From Thraustochytrium sp. TN22 (lineage: Eukaryota; Sar; Bigyra; Thraustochytrida; Thraustochytriidae), in the NCBI GenBank assembly GCA_013306675.1, contig JABLUY010000042.1, positions 1-64,000 on the forward strand: a stretch of 64,000 nucleotides of DNA, read 5' to 3'. A model generated the notes under the pieces. The model saw only the letters and a program-made list of their open reading frames with translations, had not been told where the DNA came from and searched no databases. Positions 46,601-56,288 of the stretch are shown here, in pieces (the stretch's first letter is position 1; each line of letters starts with the position of its first letter). Made by a program: the position numbers and the translations under genes.

Positions 46601-49600
46601 TGAGCCTGCCCCAGCGGCGGCCGCAGCGAGCCCATTGCTCTTGCTGCTGCCGCGCTTGCTGTTGGTGTTAGTGCTCTGAGCCCCGCGACCGCCCTTGCCG
46701 CCGCCCTTGCCGCCGCCGCCTTTGCCGCCCCGGGGGCGCACCTCCTCGCGTGTGCGCTCCTGCACAAGCTGCACGTGGAAGCGCGCGTCCTGTGCAAACG
46801 GGTTGGTCACCTGCACCTCGACCGGGAGCGCCTCGTAGGTGCGCGTGGCGCACTTGATGGTGCGAATGGATTTGCGAGAGTGCACGGTGGAGACGAGCTT
46901 GAACACGAGCGCCGACGCGGAGCCCGAGGCGGCACCCGAGGTCGGGTCGACGCCCGCCATGCCGCCGCCCGTGCTGCGGTCCGGCTTGAGCATAAGCAGC
47001 GCCTCGCCGGGCCGCGAGAAGCGGCTCGTCAGCTCCACAGGCAGCTCCTCGGTCTCGCCCGCCTCGATGGTAAGCGTGCGCACAGGGACGCTGAACTCGA
47101 AGGAGCCGTCCAGCAGCACCTCGTACGCGACGAGCTGCGATGATGGGTTGCGCAGTTCGATCGCCTTGGTGACCTTGGAGCCGAGCGAGCAGCTAAAGTC
47201 GATCGTGGCCTTGGGGATGAACTGCGGCAGGTTCTGATACAGGTACAGCACGAAGAGGAGATTGTCGCGCGCGTTGGCCACAGAGGACAGCAGGTCCTCC
47301 GGCGTGCGCGTGTACTGCAGGCCGAGCTCGCGCAGAGACGTCATGACGGCGGTCAGGTTCGCCACGCACTGCGTCTCGTCCGTCGGCTCCAGGATGATGG
47401 ACGCGAGGGCGCGGCCCGGCGCCACGAGCGACGGCACGTGCGAGGCAAGCACGGTAGCGAGCACGACGCCCGTGCTTAGGTCCGTGTCGAAGTTGACGAC
47501 AGGCCGACTGTGGCGGAACGGATTGGCCTGGCCTGGCATGAGCACGTCCGCCGCCGGAATGCCACCGCCACCCGACGCGAGGATGACGTCGGAGCCTGCG
47601 CGGTGGTGCATCTCCAGCCAGTATAACAGAATAGACTCTGGCACGCTGTAGATGTTGCTGCCGTCCGCCGACAGTGCCTTGAGGTCCGCGGCGCCCACGT
47701 GCATGCAGCCGGGCAGCGCCTTGAGCTGCTTGACCGTGACGCGGTTCAGCACAAAGAGCTTGAGCACCTGCAGAATCACGCTGCTCCACGCATTTGTGGA
47801 CACCGGCGCAAACTCGCGCTCCAGCTCGTGGCGCCGCTGCAGCATGCGCGCATGCGACTGCGAGTTGGACATGCTGTAGGCCGACATGCCGGACTGCAAG
47901 ATCACGGTCATGCCGCAGTTTGACGCGCCGTCCGCGCCACCTGCCTCGCTGGCGTCAGCGCGCGCTCGGAAGCGAACGAAGTCATCGCGAGGCAGAAAAT
48001 GCTCCGGCCGGATGTCGTGCAAGAGCGCACCGCGCGACTTGAGGAACTTAAGGAGCGCTTCGTATTGTACGAGGCGCGCCTTGGTGAGTTCCTTACCGGT
48101 CTTGCTGCTGTTGTTGCTGTTGCTGTTGCTGCTCACCTTCATACGGCCCGGCGCCGGCTTGCCGGAGAGTGCCTGGATCAGCTCGTACACGTGCTTGCCG
48201 TTCGACGAGATGAGCTCTCCGGGGAAGTCCGTGATGGGCACGGACAGCACATTCATGTTGAGGAAACGGACCAGCGTGTTTAGCGAAGCGCCACTGGACG
48301 CGCCCAGGTCCACCAGGTTGGCGTCTGCGACAAACTCGGCCGGCGCTTTGAAGGATGCGCCGCGCGGCGCCGGGGCGCTTGCGGCCGCGGCGTTGGTGGC
48401 GGCATCAACAGCGGCAGTGGCCTCCTCGGCATCCGCCACGTTGCTGCCGAGGCTAGCGGTGGACCCGCGCTTGCGCCGCCCGCCTCCTAGCAGCTGCTGC
48501 GCGCCGGCGCGAGCCACATACTGGATGGGCTTCGCCATGGCGTGGGACGCGTTGGGCGGCTGCGCTGGCGCGCCCGGCGCGCTCATGGTGAAGTCGAACT
48601 GTTCGCGCACGGCCGCCACGAAGGGAAATGCGGTCAGCAGGCAGTTCTCCGCCGTACCAGTGACGTGGATGCCAAACTTGTTCCCATCGCTGTCGACGAA
48701 GTCCACCTTGGCCGTGAAGGACATTGGGCGCTTCGACAAGAAGGAAACCTCCACCGGCACCTGCGGGCGGCTGAGGCCAATCGTCTTGCCCTCCGGGAAA
48801 GCGAAGGACAACGGCACACGCTGCGTTTCGGGTGGAAGCCGGTAGCGCAGCTCGAGGCTGTCAAAGCCATCATTCTGAATGTAGAAGAGGCCCTTGGCGC
48901 GCACCCCCAGCGGGACGGTCGGCAGGACAACCTCGCTGGCGCTGAAGCGCAGCTTGGGGAACACGCCGGCGCCCATGAGCTCCAGGTGCAGGTAGGCCTC
49001 CTCTCGGTCCTCGTCGAGGTAGATGGGTAGCGAGACGGCGTACTGCGCCTCCTCACTGGGCAAGAAGCCAACCTTGACCATACAGGTGTCGCCAGGCTCC
49101 AGCAGGCCGCCGGTCGGCTTGACGGTGAAGAACTTGGCTGGCCCGGCCGGGTCGTCCGTGGCGCCGGCTTGGCTGGTCAGTGCGTCCGTGTCAATCTCCC
49201 AGCGCAGTGTCTCATCGTGATGGTTGGTGACAGAAATCTCCTGGTATGTTGGCACCTTTTTGAGGCGGTCCTTGGCCACGACCTTGTTTTCGAAGTTGAC
49301 CATGGTGGACGACAGAAGGAGCTTGGGCCGCAGGCCCTCCGCCGTGACGAGGTGCTGCAGCTGCGAGAGACCGCCGACGAGGCGCAGGGGGAGCTCAAAG
49401 CCGTGCGTTGCCTCGTTCTTGGGGATGAAGATGAGGTTCACGTGCAGGCGATGGTGCGCGGGCACCTGAAGCTCGAAGAAGGCGCAGTCCTCATCGAGGT
49501 CGCGGTCATCCTCAAGGCCGATGCCGAGCGCGTCTACTTGATCCGCATCGAGGTTGCTCTCCGCGGAGGGAGGTCGGCTGCCGCGCATTTCGGAGGCGCT

Positions 49601-52600
49601 GAGTGGGCGAAGAAGTGCCTCCAGCTCCTCCGGATCCGTCACATCGAGAATTTCGGTGGGCGCCACGGAGGCGGCAGCCAGGGTGGTGTTGTCCGTGGCC
49701 GGGTCCTCCGGATCCGCCTTGGTCTCCTCGAGCGAAGGTGGCTGGGGCGGCTGCTGCGCCGACGACCCCCGGCGCGCCTTGTTCGCGGGCGCTTGGCCCG
49801 CGCCGGCGTCCGCGTCCGCGTCGCCATTGGCATCGTGCCCTGCGTCGTCGGCTTGGGGCGGTGCCGGCGGTGGCGCGAGCGCGACCTCGAACTCGAAATG
49901 CTCGCTCAGGTCGAGGCGAAGGACGGCCGCAACCTCGCCGGGGTTGGAGAGCGTGAAGCTGCGCATGGTCTTGGAGCCGATGGTGACGCCGCCGAAGTCG
50001 GAGTGCGCCTGCAAAAGATCGATCCGCGGAGTGACGGCCTCGCCGTACAGTGGAAGGCGCAGCTCGCGACCGCCGCGAAGCGCCAGGCGCACCTGGTGCT
50101 TGGCCGGGTCTAACTTGGTGGGCGCATCCGGCTTGAATGTGACCTCCACGGGGCAGGAAGCGCCAGGCGGGACCTTGCCGCACGCAGGCGAGATGGAGAT
50201 GCCGGCCGGGAGGTCGGCGGCAAAGAAGACGGCCATGTAGTTGCCGGTGTTCCTGATGTCAACCTGGGCGACATGACCCTTGCCGACCGGAACGAAGCCA
50301 AAGTCAAGCTTGCGCTGCGCGAAGGTGCAGGCAGGCTCCTCATGGTGACCGACGATCTGCAGCGCCTCATCATAGCCGCCCCGTACGCGCAGCATGAGGC
50401 GCTTCTCCTTCTCGCCGCGCAACACGGGTGCGTAAGAGACGACAACGTCCTTGCTCTCAAAGGGCTCGATGACGTCGTTCTCCGGCTCCACTTTGAAGGT
50501 CGGGAGCTCGCCGCCCTTCTTCTTGGCTGAGGCCGCCTTGGGGTCGTCCGCAGCGACGGCGGAGCCCGCGATGGCGGTTGCTGCGACGGAAGTGCCAGAG
50601 CCGGCAGAGCCGGCGGTAGAGGGCGCCTCGACCCAGGAAAAGCGCGCCGGGGCGTTGCCCGTGTTCGTGAGCGTGAGCGTCTCGCTGACGGAGCGGCGCA
50701 AGTCGGTCTCGTCGAAGCGAAGATCGAGGCGCGAGGTACTGAGCTCGACCTTGATGGGCACGACCTCGGCTGCCACGGTGTACTTGAAGCGATGCTGGCC
50801 GTTGATGAGGTAGGTGATGGTCCGGCGGAAGCGCGCCGACTGATTGGGCGGCGGCTGCGCGGTGGAGGCGAAGATGATATCGAAGCCGGCCTGCGCACCG
50901 GGCGGGATGACCTGTGCGAGCGGGGTGGTCTGCGCGAGCTCGTCGCAGTCCTCGATGAGGAGCTCGACGAGGAGGTTTTGTGTAAGGCCATTGACGACCG
51001 CGAGACACTTGGCGTTCTTGGAGTTGACGCAGACTGTGCCAAAGTCCAGCTGCTTGGGCTGCACGGCGATGAGCGCCAGGTCGGTGGGCGTCACAAGACT
51101 CTTGCAGTCTGAGATCTCACTCTGCGTGGTGGGCGCCGGCTTGAACTTGCGCTTGATGAGACGGTCCTCGTCATGCGCCTTGGCACGCAGGCGACGGCGC
51201 GCACCTTGGCCGGCGGCGCCAGCGTCGCCGTCCTCATCGATCGGGCGCTCGAGCCAGAGCGGCTCGGACGCAGTGGGAACCTGCAGGCGTGGGCTACGCA
51301 GACCGACGCGTGGGTCGAGGCCAATGTCGACCGGGTCCTGGACGGGCGCGGTGTCGTTATCATCGCCCTCGCCGTCGGAACTCGCGTTGTCGCCATGGAT
51401 GCGCTCATGGCGCTGCTTGCCCGGACGGAAGGACTCCTTTTGAAGGGCAATGCTGTAGCGCTTGGTGCGTGTCTGCGAGCCGGCCGAGTCGGCACGATTG
51501 CCGTCGTTCGCGGCAGAATCGGCGCCGCGGCCGCCCTTGGCCTTGGCGAGCGCGGCGTCGCGTGCCACGGTCTTTTGACGGCTCTCGCGCGCGCGAATGA
51601 GGAAGTCGGCGTACTGGTCGCGATGCTGCTGCTTGCGCACGAGATCCGCCGTGCTGTAGGTGTAGGTCGGGTCATAGGACTTGACGCCGCCGAAGACGTC
51701 GAGCTGCGCGTCGAGCGAGTTCTCCGCGCCGAGCTGGTTGTCGGATGCCTCGCTGGGCGACTCGAAGGAACGCTCGACGTCGGCCGAGGTGACTGGAATG
51801 GCGTGTTCGCCACGTGCGGCGAGACGCTTCTTCTCCCACGGCGGCAGACGCTTGAAGCGCACCTTGGGCTGGCGCGCCTGACGACGGATCTCGTCGTCAT
51901 CAACGTACTTGATCTCCGGCTTGAAGTCGGCCAGCACGGCTTGCGGGCCGCCGGGCATCTTTTTGGGCGAGCCGAGCGCGTCGCACTCGCCCGAGAGCGC
52001 AAGCGGAACAACGCGGCCGCCGCCGCAGAGCACGACGTGCAGCGTGTTGCGGAACTTGCCGAGCTGCGAAGGCGCAAAGGTGACCAGGACGTTCTGCGAT
52101 TGGCCCGGTAGGAGGCGGCCGGTGTGCGGCTTGCAGGCGAAGAAGGCCACCTTGTTGATGGAGTAGTCGACCGGGAGGACCTCGCCCTTGTTGGCGATGG
52201 TGAAGACGATGTCGCGGCGGTCGTTGGCGCTGCAGGAGCCGAAGTTAAAGGCCGTTCGACTCACCTCTACGAGCGGCTTAATGGCGCGCCCCTGCAGCTT
52301 GAGCGGGATGTGCTGGTTGGTGTCGATACAGGTGACGACGGCTTCAAGCTCGAAGGAGACATCGGCGTGCAGGTGGTCGTCGCCGCGCGCTTTAAAGCCC
52401 TTGGGCTGAGGCGGTGGGCGCGGCGCGAAGACGACCTCCAAGGGGATCTTCGAGTACGGCTCCAGCACGCCCTGCGTCGGCGTGATGCGCAGCGGCGGGT
52501 CGCGGATGCCGATGTCCGGGACGAAGCCCGGCGGCAGGCCGTCCTCCCCCTCCTCCGCGCCGTCGCCGCCCTGCGAGAGTAGGCTGCCGGTGGACGTCTC

Positions 52601-53428
52601 GCCCGCGGTACCGCCCCGGTACAGCTCGAAGCCGACGCCCGGCTTGAAGGCAACGCAGTACTGGCAAGAGACCGGGCTATTGTTGACCAGCATTACCTCT
52701 TGTGTGTAGGACTGGCCAAAGTACAGGGCGCCGAACTTGATCTCACCGTCGACCAAGCCGCCGTTGGACGGCAGCACGAGCTCCAGGTCCTGGTCCACGA
52801 CGTTTGCGGAGACGTCCAGAACGATGGGCGCGCTCTGGCCAGCCACCTCGAGCGTGACCGTGGACCTGAACGGGCCGAGCGCATCGCGGCAAAACTCCAC
52901 CTTGAGGCGCTCTGAAAGCCTCGTGGACCCGCTCGAGGTGCCCGGGACGACCCCCTCAGCTGGCGTGACGGTCAGCGCGTCGCCGAGATCGCCGGTCACG
53001 CAAAAGTTCCCGGCTAGCGCGCCGTCATTGCGCAGCTCCAGGAAGCGCGTTTGCGAGTTGCCACGCACGACCGTGCCGAGGTCCACGAGACCGTTGCCCT
53101 CGACCCGGACGCGCGGGCACGGCCGCTGGCCCACGAGCGGCACGCGCGCCTCGTCGTCGCCGCACACCACGACCAGCTCATCGTGGAACTCCTGGTCATC
53201 TAGGCCGTCCGGGATGCAGAACTCCACTTCGGCGCGCACCTCGAGCCCGGGCGCCACGGCGCCCGTGGCCGTGAAGTTGAGCGTGAAGTAGTTGCTCTTT
53301 GGGTGCCGGAACCGGATGCGCTCCGCCTTGGTGGACACATTCTGAATCAGCAGCGTCAGCACATACAGCGTGTTGGGCTCCACGTCCTCGAAGTTCACGC
53401 GCTGCGGAAACACGCGGAGCGCGCTCAT
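43664..53428 (-). CDS. CFAP47: Cilia- and flagella-associated protein 47 (CFAP47), ASH-domain and CH-domain giant
   Basis: A 3254-residue intronless protein made mostly of ASH/MSP-like Ig-fold repeats (pattern: F-x-x-V-x-x-G, then I-x-N-x-G/S-x-x-x-A/V-x-F), as in HYDIN and other central-apparatus proteins. Around residues 1880-2075 a calponin-homology-type region occurs: SVPESILLYWLEMH, NFDTDLSTGVVLATVLASHVP and NARDNLLFVLYLYQNLPQFIPK, which matches CFAP47. Basic low-complexity insertions (Gly/Lys-rich near 2210-2260, Ala-rich near 1680) are specific to this version. CFAP47 is a component of the axonemal central apparatus; loss causes sperm-flagellum defects in humans. The ATG at 53428 (MSALRVFPQRVNFEDVEPN) starts directly at the first ASH repeat. 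Confidence 0.9.
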   Translation of the reverse strand: MSALRVFPQRVNFEDVEPNTLYVLTLLIQNVSTKAERIRFRHPKSNYFTLNFTATGAVAPGLEVRAEVEFCIPDGLDDQEFHDELVVVCGDDEARVPLVGQRPCPRVRVEGNGLVDLGTVVRGNSQTRFLELRNDGALAGNFCVTGDLGDALTVTPAEGVVPGTSSGSTRLSERLKVEFCRDALGPFRSTVTLEVAGQSAPIVLDVSANVVDQDLELVLPSNGGLVDGEIKFGALYFGQSYTQEVMLVNNSPVSCQYCVAFKPGVGFELYRGGTAGETSTGSLLSQGGDGAEEGEDGLPPGFVPDIGIRDPPLRITPTQGVLEPYSKIPLEVVFAPRPPPQPKGFKARGDDHLHADVSFELEAVVTCIDTNQHIPLKLQGRAIKPLVEVSRTAFNFGSCSANDRRDIVFTIANKGEVLPVDYSINKVAFFACKPHTGRLLPGQSQNVLVTFAPSQLGKFRNTLHVVLCGGGRVVPLALSGECDALGSPKKMPGGPQAVLADFKPEIKYVDDDEIRRQARQPKVRFKRLPPWEKKRLAARGEHAIPVTSADVERSFESPSEASDNQLGAENSLDAQLDVFGGVKSYDPTYTYSTADLVRKQQHRDQYADFLIRARESRQKTVARDAALAKAKGGRGADSAANDGNRADSAGSQTRTKRYSIALQKESFRPGKQRHERIHGDNASSDGEGDDNDTAPVQDPVDIGLDPRVGLRSPRLQVPTASEPLWLERPIDEDGDAGAAGQGARRRLRAKAHDEDRLIKRKFKPAPTTQSEISDCKSLVTPTDLALIAVQPKQLDFGTVCVNSKNAKCLAVVNGLTQNLLVELLIEDCDELAQTTPLAQVIPPGAQAGFDIIFASTAQPPPNQSARFRRTITYLINGQHRFKYTVAAEVVPIKVELSTSRLDLRFDETDLRRSVSETLTLTNTGNAPARFSWVEAPSTAGSAGSGTSVAATAIAGSAVAADDPKAASAKKKGGELPTFKVEPENDVIEPFESKDVVVSYAPVLRGEKEKRLMLRVRGGYDEALQIVGHHEEPACTFAQRKLDFGFVPVGKGHVAQVDIRNTGNYMAVFFAADLPAGISISPACGKVPPGASCPVEVTFKPDAPTKLDPAKHQVRLALRGGRELRLPLYGEAVTPRIDLLQAHSDFGGVTIGSKTMRSFTLSNPGEVAAVLRLDLSEHFEFEVALAPPPAPPQADDAGHDANGDADADAGAGQAPANKARRGSSAQQPPQPPSLEETKADPEDPATDNTTLAAASVAPTEILDVTDPEELEALLRPLSASEMRGSRPPSAESNLDADQVDALGIGLEDDRDLDEDCAFFELQVPAHHRLHVNLIFIPKNEATHGFELPLRLVGGLSQLQHLVTAEGLRPKLLLSSTMVNFENKVVAKDRLKKVPTYQEISVTNHHDETLRWEIDTDALTSQAGATDDPAGPAKFFTVKPTGGLLEPGDTCMVKVGFLPSEEAQYAVSLPIYLDEDREEAYLHLELMGAGVFPKLRFSASEVVLPTVPLGVRAKGLFYIQNDGFDSLELRYRLPPETQRVPLSFAFPEGKTIGLSRPQVPVEVSFLSKRPMSFTAKVDFVDSDGNKFGIHVTGTAENCLLTAFPFVAAVREQFDFTMSAPGAPAQPPNASHAMAKPIQYVARAGAQQLLGGGRRKRGSTASLGSNVADAEEATAAVDAATNAAAASAPAPRGASFKAPAEFVADANLVDLGASSGASLNTLVRFLNMNVLSVPITDFPGELISSNGKHVYELIQALSGKPAPGRMKVSSNSNSNNSSKTGKELTKARLVQYEALLKFLKSRGALLHDIRPEHFLPRDDFVRFRARADASEAGGADGASNCGMTVILQSGMSAYSMSNSQSHARMLQRRHELEREFAPVSTNAWSSVILQVLKLFVLNRVTVKQLKALPGCMHVGAADLKALSADGSNIYSVPESILLYWLEMHHRAGSDVILASGGGGIPAADVLMPGQANPFRHSRPVVNFDTDLSTGVVLATVLASHVPSLVAPGRALASIILEPTDETQCVANLTAVMTSLRELGLQYTRTPEDLLSSVANARDNLLFVLYLYQNLPQFIPKATIDFSCSLGSKVTKAIELRNPSSQLVAYEVLLDGSFEFSVPVRTLTIEAGETEELPVELTSRFSRPGEALLMLKPDRSTGGGMAGVDPTSGAASGSASALVFKLVSTVHSRKSIRTIKCATRTYEALPVEVQVTNPFAQDARFHVQLVQERTREEVRPRGGKGGGGKGGGKGGRGAQSTNTNSKRGSSKSNGLAAAAAGAGSSPAAGSSSGASASAKQRASKRPLSREGSHALTVRTPCQEALPDAFTCKPSVLKLKAGETATISLQYLPFLPGEYRCQLVFVDDKVGEFLYEVIGEAARPAPLEKIAFNTEAKNVLSKRVNLTLGNKLLDKAKAVLTAAAPDALATPFSGLSFVKPDSVDFEVDFESPFFSGPSRVSLMDPAAASGEDSRSTTSGNSGEGNSITVDFQPQSAGVYPCYLVLRAPRQIRVYELEATVTNPTVTSELDFLAPARQRIKQGIPILNTTNVAWTIHSRLEGSRAFSAPNSLTVPPDGGTAEFPLEFAPSWVGDFTGKLTLHNATTNEDMIYVLSGLGEEPLAEDHVVIDCKARERVMQAFKVMNDFGDKAGENLVSFNVESDLPHVGGDPTIQVGKGHTSDYMLTVHPLLGGTYTGSITFSLGPGKPFVWYTVEVRASSPAPEDRLEITTFVRRAVAVEITLVNPLDTAVEFEVNLQGHGLLGEPRFLLDASESASYELIYSPLVAGEVTGSISFVNDQVGEVWYELALAAQAAPPVELERFSCAVGSQVRHTVMLENPTNEAAELRAVVSNRRNFCVRPANPTLAPYSQTPVEIEYLPSSIAEEERGTVRFTSPKLGEWDFVVVGEGTMPSIMDTVEVTTSVGSSDTSSVVFRNPFPDPLQIVVEMEAMEDAGALRMLLGRPRQTVAPFANLMIPFSFTPLEMSEQTARVCVRAPDRDTTWTFPVRAFAEAPPHPEVFSLGTKAREAIVETLHLPLLGLTKVPTPEPFMHELVVPEAARALVAQSLSLTPLETRITRPNQVLPFQFSFHPLKPFSTSVDLVLSRRSGGRWRFQIRLEAGEPSIDDVIEVQAMLNHTASVSFQLKNQFNVPAPFEAYLTVESAYQFSVYPTSGILPPLDSEDGATFVVNFTPTEYGKVVKAKLVISTDEMQWSYLLRGTHPDFKPPSGEAKVVSRPDAGVLKALHDAQAKRKPRRRSQSAAPL

Positions 53429-53439
53429 CCTCCTCGCCT

Positions 53440-53525
53440 TGCCGGCGAGTGAGCGGCCGAGCGGCCGAGCGACCGAGGGACCGAGCGACGGAGCGACCGA
53501 GCGACCGAACGACCGAGCGACCGTG
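53440..53525. repeat. GAGCGACC-type degenerate tandem repeat
   Basis: About ten degenerate 8-base units (GAGCGACC, GAGCGGCC, GAGGGACC) immediately upstream of the CFAP47 start codon. Confidence 0.8.
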
Positions 53526-54126
53526 GAGATTTAGACAGCGGCGTAGCGCAGCACAGCGGGGCGGCGGGACTCGCTCGGCAAGGGGTTACGAAGAAGAGCG
53601 CCTACAAAGTACGCGCCCTGCGTCATACGCCGCGCCTGCAGTGCCGGCGCCGACTGCCAGCCTGCCAGTCAGCCAGCCAGCCAGGCCGCGCAGAGCGCAG
53701 CAGGAGACCAAAGGCCTTGCCGCGCGCCCGACGCTTCTTCGGGCGATCGAGCGAGCCAGGTCGCCCGGCGCCTGGCAAAAAGAATGAACTCGGAGCACGC
53801 GCGACAGGCGCGCCCTGTCCGCAACGGTCATGCCGCGCACCCGGTGTGCGGGATTCCCGCGTTCGCGGACGGGCGCGGCGCCCGCCGGCGAGCTCGAGTC
53901 AAAGAGTCGCAGGAGCAGGCGCGAGAAGTCCGCGCGACTCCTGGGGCTCGCCAGAAACTCACCACGGAAGCCGCGGCGGCGCTCGCGCGGGCGCCTTCGT
54001 CGCTTCGCTGGGCGGCCTGGTGGCCCCTTTGCAGCAGCGGCATCGCGGAGCGAACCCAAGGCTGGCTGGAGAGCAAACTCGTAGTACGAGCGTCCAGGCG
54101 ACGCGAGGCGAGGCGACGCGAGGCGA

Positions 54127-54158
54127 ACAAGCAAGCAAGCAACCAAACAAGCGAGCAG
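54127..54158 (+). repeat. AAGC/AAAC tetranucleotide leader
   Basis: AAGC and AACC units run up to the ATG at 54160, echoing the AAGC repeat before the small gene at 3681. Confidence 0.8.
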
Positions 54159-54159
54159 G

Positions 54160-55092
54160 ATGGGCGGCGGTGGCGACGAGACGCTGGCGGTGGAGGTGAA
54201 GGGGTTCTCGTTCGTGTACCCGAACGCGTACGGCGACGACGTGCCAGCGCTGGAGGACGTGAGCTTCACGCTCAAGAAGGGCGCACGGTGCCTGCTGCTG
54301 GGGCAGAACGGCGCCGGCAAGTCGACAGTCCTGCGCGTGCTGGCCGGCAAGCACCTGCACAAGAAGGAGCAGGTCCAGGTGCTGGGCGAGGCGGCGTGCT
54401 ACCAGACCGGCGCGGTCTCAGGCGTGAGCTACCTGGGCGCGAGCGGCTGGACGCGGTCTGTGGCATTCGCGGGCAACAATGTGCCTTTCGAGGCGGACAT
54501 CCCGGTCAAGGAGATGATGACGCACCTGCAGACCAAGTATCCGGAGCGCCGCAAGGAGCTCTACGACATGCTGGAGATCGATCCGGACTGGCGCATGCAC
54601 ATGCTCTCGGACGGCCAGCGGCGGCGCGTACGAATCATGCTCGGTCTCCTGCGCCCCTTCACGGTGCTGCTTCTGGATGAAGTGACCGTCGATCTGGACG
54701 TCGTGGTGCGCGCCGATTTTCTCAAGTACCTGAAGCGCGAGTGCGATGAGCGCGGCGCAACCATCATCTACGCGACGCACATCTTCGATGGCATGGATGA
54801 CTGGCCCACGGACCTCGTGCTGCTGGACCAGGGCCGCGTGCTGCGCAGTGCCCCGTACGAGGAGGTGCGCGCCGACAAAGCCTTCACGACGCTTTACCGA
54901 TACATTGAGGTCACACTGCGCGAGCTGCGCGACCAGGAGCGTGAGCGGAGGCGCGCGCTTGAGGCCAAGGCTGCCGAACAGGCGGACGACAGGGACGCAG
55001 AGGAGGAGGAGGAGGAGGAGGAGCTTGTCCCCTTCTCTGCGCGGCCCAACTCTGGCTACACGCCAGGCCGCCTCGCGCAGATGGATCTCTGA
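54160..55092 (+). CDS. CAF16-like soluble ABC ATPase (ABCI family)
   Basis: A 310-residue ABC ATPase without membrane segments. Walker A is GQNGAGKS near 48-55. The signature helix is the divergent LSDGQRRRVRIMLGLL, and Walker B continues as LLLDEVTVDLDV, with YATHIFDGMDDWP at the H-loop. The DEVTVDLDV and ATHIFDG elements mark the CAF16/ABCI19-21 subfamily. Yeast Caf16 associates with the CCR4-NOT complex; plant members act in ABA or cytokinin responses. The C-terminus adds an acidic Glu run (residues about 280-290) that is not part of the core fold. The start sits at the end of the AAGC leader. Confidence 0.88.
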   Translation: MGGGGDETLAVEVKGFSFVYPNAYGDDVPALEDVSFTLKKGARCLLLGQNGAGKSTVLRVLAGKHLHKKEQVQVLGEAACYQTGAVSGVSYLGASGWTRSVAFAGNNVPFEADIPVKEMMTHLQTKYPERRKELYDMLEIDPDWRMHMLSDGQRRRVRIMLGLLRPFTVLLLDEVTVDLDVVVRADFLKYLKRECDERGATIIYATHIFDGMDDWPTDLVLLDQGRVLRSAPYEEVRADKAFTTLYRYIEVTLRELRDQERERRRALEAKAAEQADDRDAEEEEEEEELVPFSARPNSGYTPGRLAQMDL

Positions 55093-55172
55093 TAGTCTGT
55101 CCCCTCTGATAGCTGCTCACCTATCTTTACTCAACTTAGGCTAGTGTTACACGATGGTCTTCGATCGTAAGC

Positions 55173-56288
55173 TTACAGCGCTGGCACGCGGTACACGGCA
55201 TTTAGAAAGACACGGCGCATGCGCAAGCCCTCCTGGCGGTTGATGACGACACGCTTGACGTAGCGCGCATCGACGCACTCGAGGCCGAGCTCCCTCTCCA
55301 TGAGCCAGGCGAGGCCCTCGAGCGAGAAGAAGAAGGTACGCGTGCCATCGTGGCGCACGTAATAATTGAGCCCGAGACGCTGCTCCGGCGTAAAGCGCAC
55401 GTGCGCCTGGTCCAGTTCGGCGTAGTCGCGGAAGAGCAGGTAGCCGCCAGGGCGCATGGTCCGGGTGACCCTGGCGACCGCCTCGTGCATGTGCGAAGGA
55501 CTGACGGCGCTGAGGACAAAGAGCAACGAGGCGAAGTCCGCGTCAGCCACCTCCGCCGGGAGCTCCGTGCCGGGCGCGGTGATGTCGGCTACAAACCCGC
55601 GACAGCGCGGCTGCTGGCGGTCATTGAGCAGCTCAATGGCCTTGGGCGCGAAGTCGACGCCGACGCCCGTCAGGTTCTCGTAGGCCGCGGCAAGCGGCGA
55701 TATCGCGTTGCCCACGCCGCAGCCAACCTCCAGCAGCTTGCAGGGTCGGCCACTGGCCAGGTGCGCGCCCAGCACAGGGAAGGCCTTGGTCAGGTAGTGG
55801 CGGTCTTTGAAGAAGTTCGTCGTGTTGCGCTTGTAGAAGATGTCCCAGTGCTTGGATGCCTCGCGACCCAGACGCTCAACCTGCGCGGCATCCACAGCGA
55901 GCCCGCTGCGGGCCAGCACGGTCTCGTACGCGTTGCTTTCGTGGCCGCGCACAAACTCGCCCACGTGCCAGAACACGTCGCCCTCGCTGCTGGTGCCACC
56001 ACCACCATGGGCACCGGACGCTTCGACCTTGCTCAGGGCAGCAGATGCGGATGCGGATGCGGATGCGGCGGATGCGGCCTCCTCGATGTCCTCCTCCCTG
56101 GCCAGCAGGCCGCGCTCCTCCGCCTCGCAGGCCCTCAGCGCGCGCGGCGCGTGGTCGCTCCAGAGCGGCGTCAGTCGGTCTCCAGCCGCGGCCGCGCTTC
56201 CGTCTCCGAGTCCCTCACGCTCCCCGGCGGCCAGTGCCGCCGCCACGAGCGCCGCCGCCGCCTGGCCCGCCTCCCACGCGCCCGCCAT
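55173..56288 (-). CDS. METTL6/METTL2-type tRNA 3-methylcytidine methyltransferase
   Basis: A 371-residue SAM-dependent methyltransferase. The N-terminal block KHWDIFYKRNTTNFFKDRHYLTKAFP is the hallmark of the Trm140/METTL2/6/8 family. Motif I is EVGCGVGN at 187-194. The block FRDYAELDQAHVRF...YYVRHDGTRTFFFS completes the family signature. These enzymes make m3C at position 32 of some tRNAs (Ser for METTL6, Thr or Arg for METTL2). Which group this belongs to is not settled by eye. A run of Ala-Ser dipeptides comes from GGATGC hexamers. The frame continues to an ATG at 56435, but that start lies only 5 bases from the tRNA-Pro gene; MAGAWEAG at 56288 leaves room for a leader and is preferred. 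Confidence 0.85.
   Translation of the reverse strand: MAGAWEAGQAAAALVAAALAAGEREGLGDGSAAAAGDRLTPLWSDHAPRALRACEAEERGLLAREEDIEEAASAASASASASAALSKVEASGAHGGGGTSSEGDVFWHVGEFVRGHESNAYETVLARSGLAVDAAQVERLGREASKHWDIFYKRNTTNFFKDRHYLTKAFPVLGAHLASGRPCKLLEVGCGVGNAISPLAAAYENLTGVGVDFAPKAIELLNDRQQPRCRGFVADITAPGTELPAEVADADFASLLFVLSAVSPSHMHEAVARVTRTMRPGGYLLFRDYAELDQAHVRFTPEQRLGLNYYVRHDGTRTFFFSLEGLAWLMERELGLECVDARYVKRVVINRQEGLRMRRVFLNAVYRVPAL

Larger units (their letters stand above)
53429..54159. promoter_or_regulatory. Divergent promoter region of CFAP47 and the CAF16-like gene
   Basis: No gene is seen in these 731 bases. The side next to CFAP47 (53440-53525) is built of GAGCGACC-like units. The side next to the CAF16-like gene has GGCGACGCGA units (54098-54125) followed by AAGC units (54127-54158) ending at the ATG. 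Confidence 0.45.
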
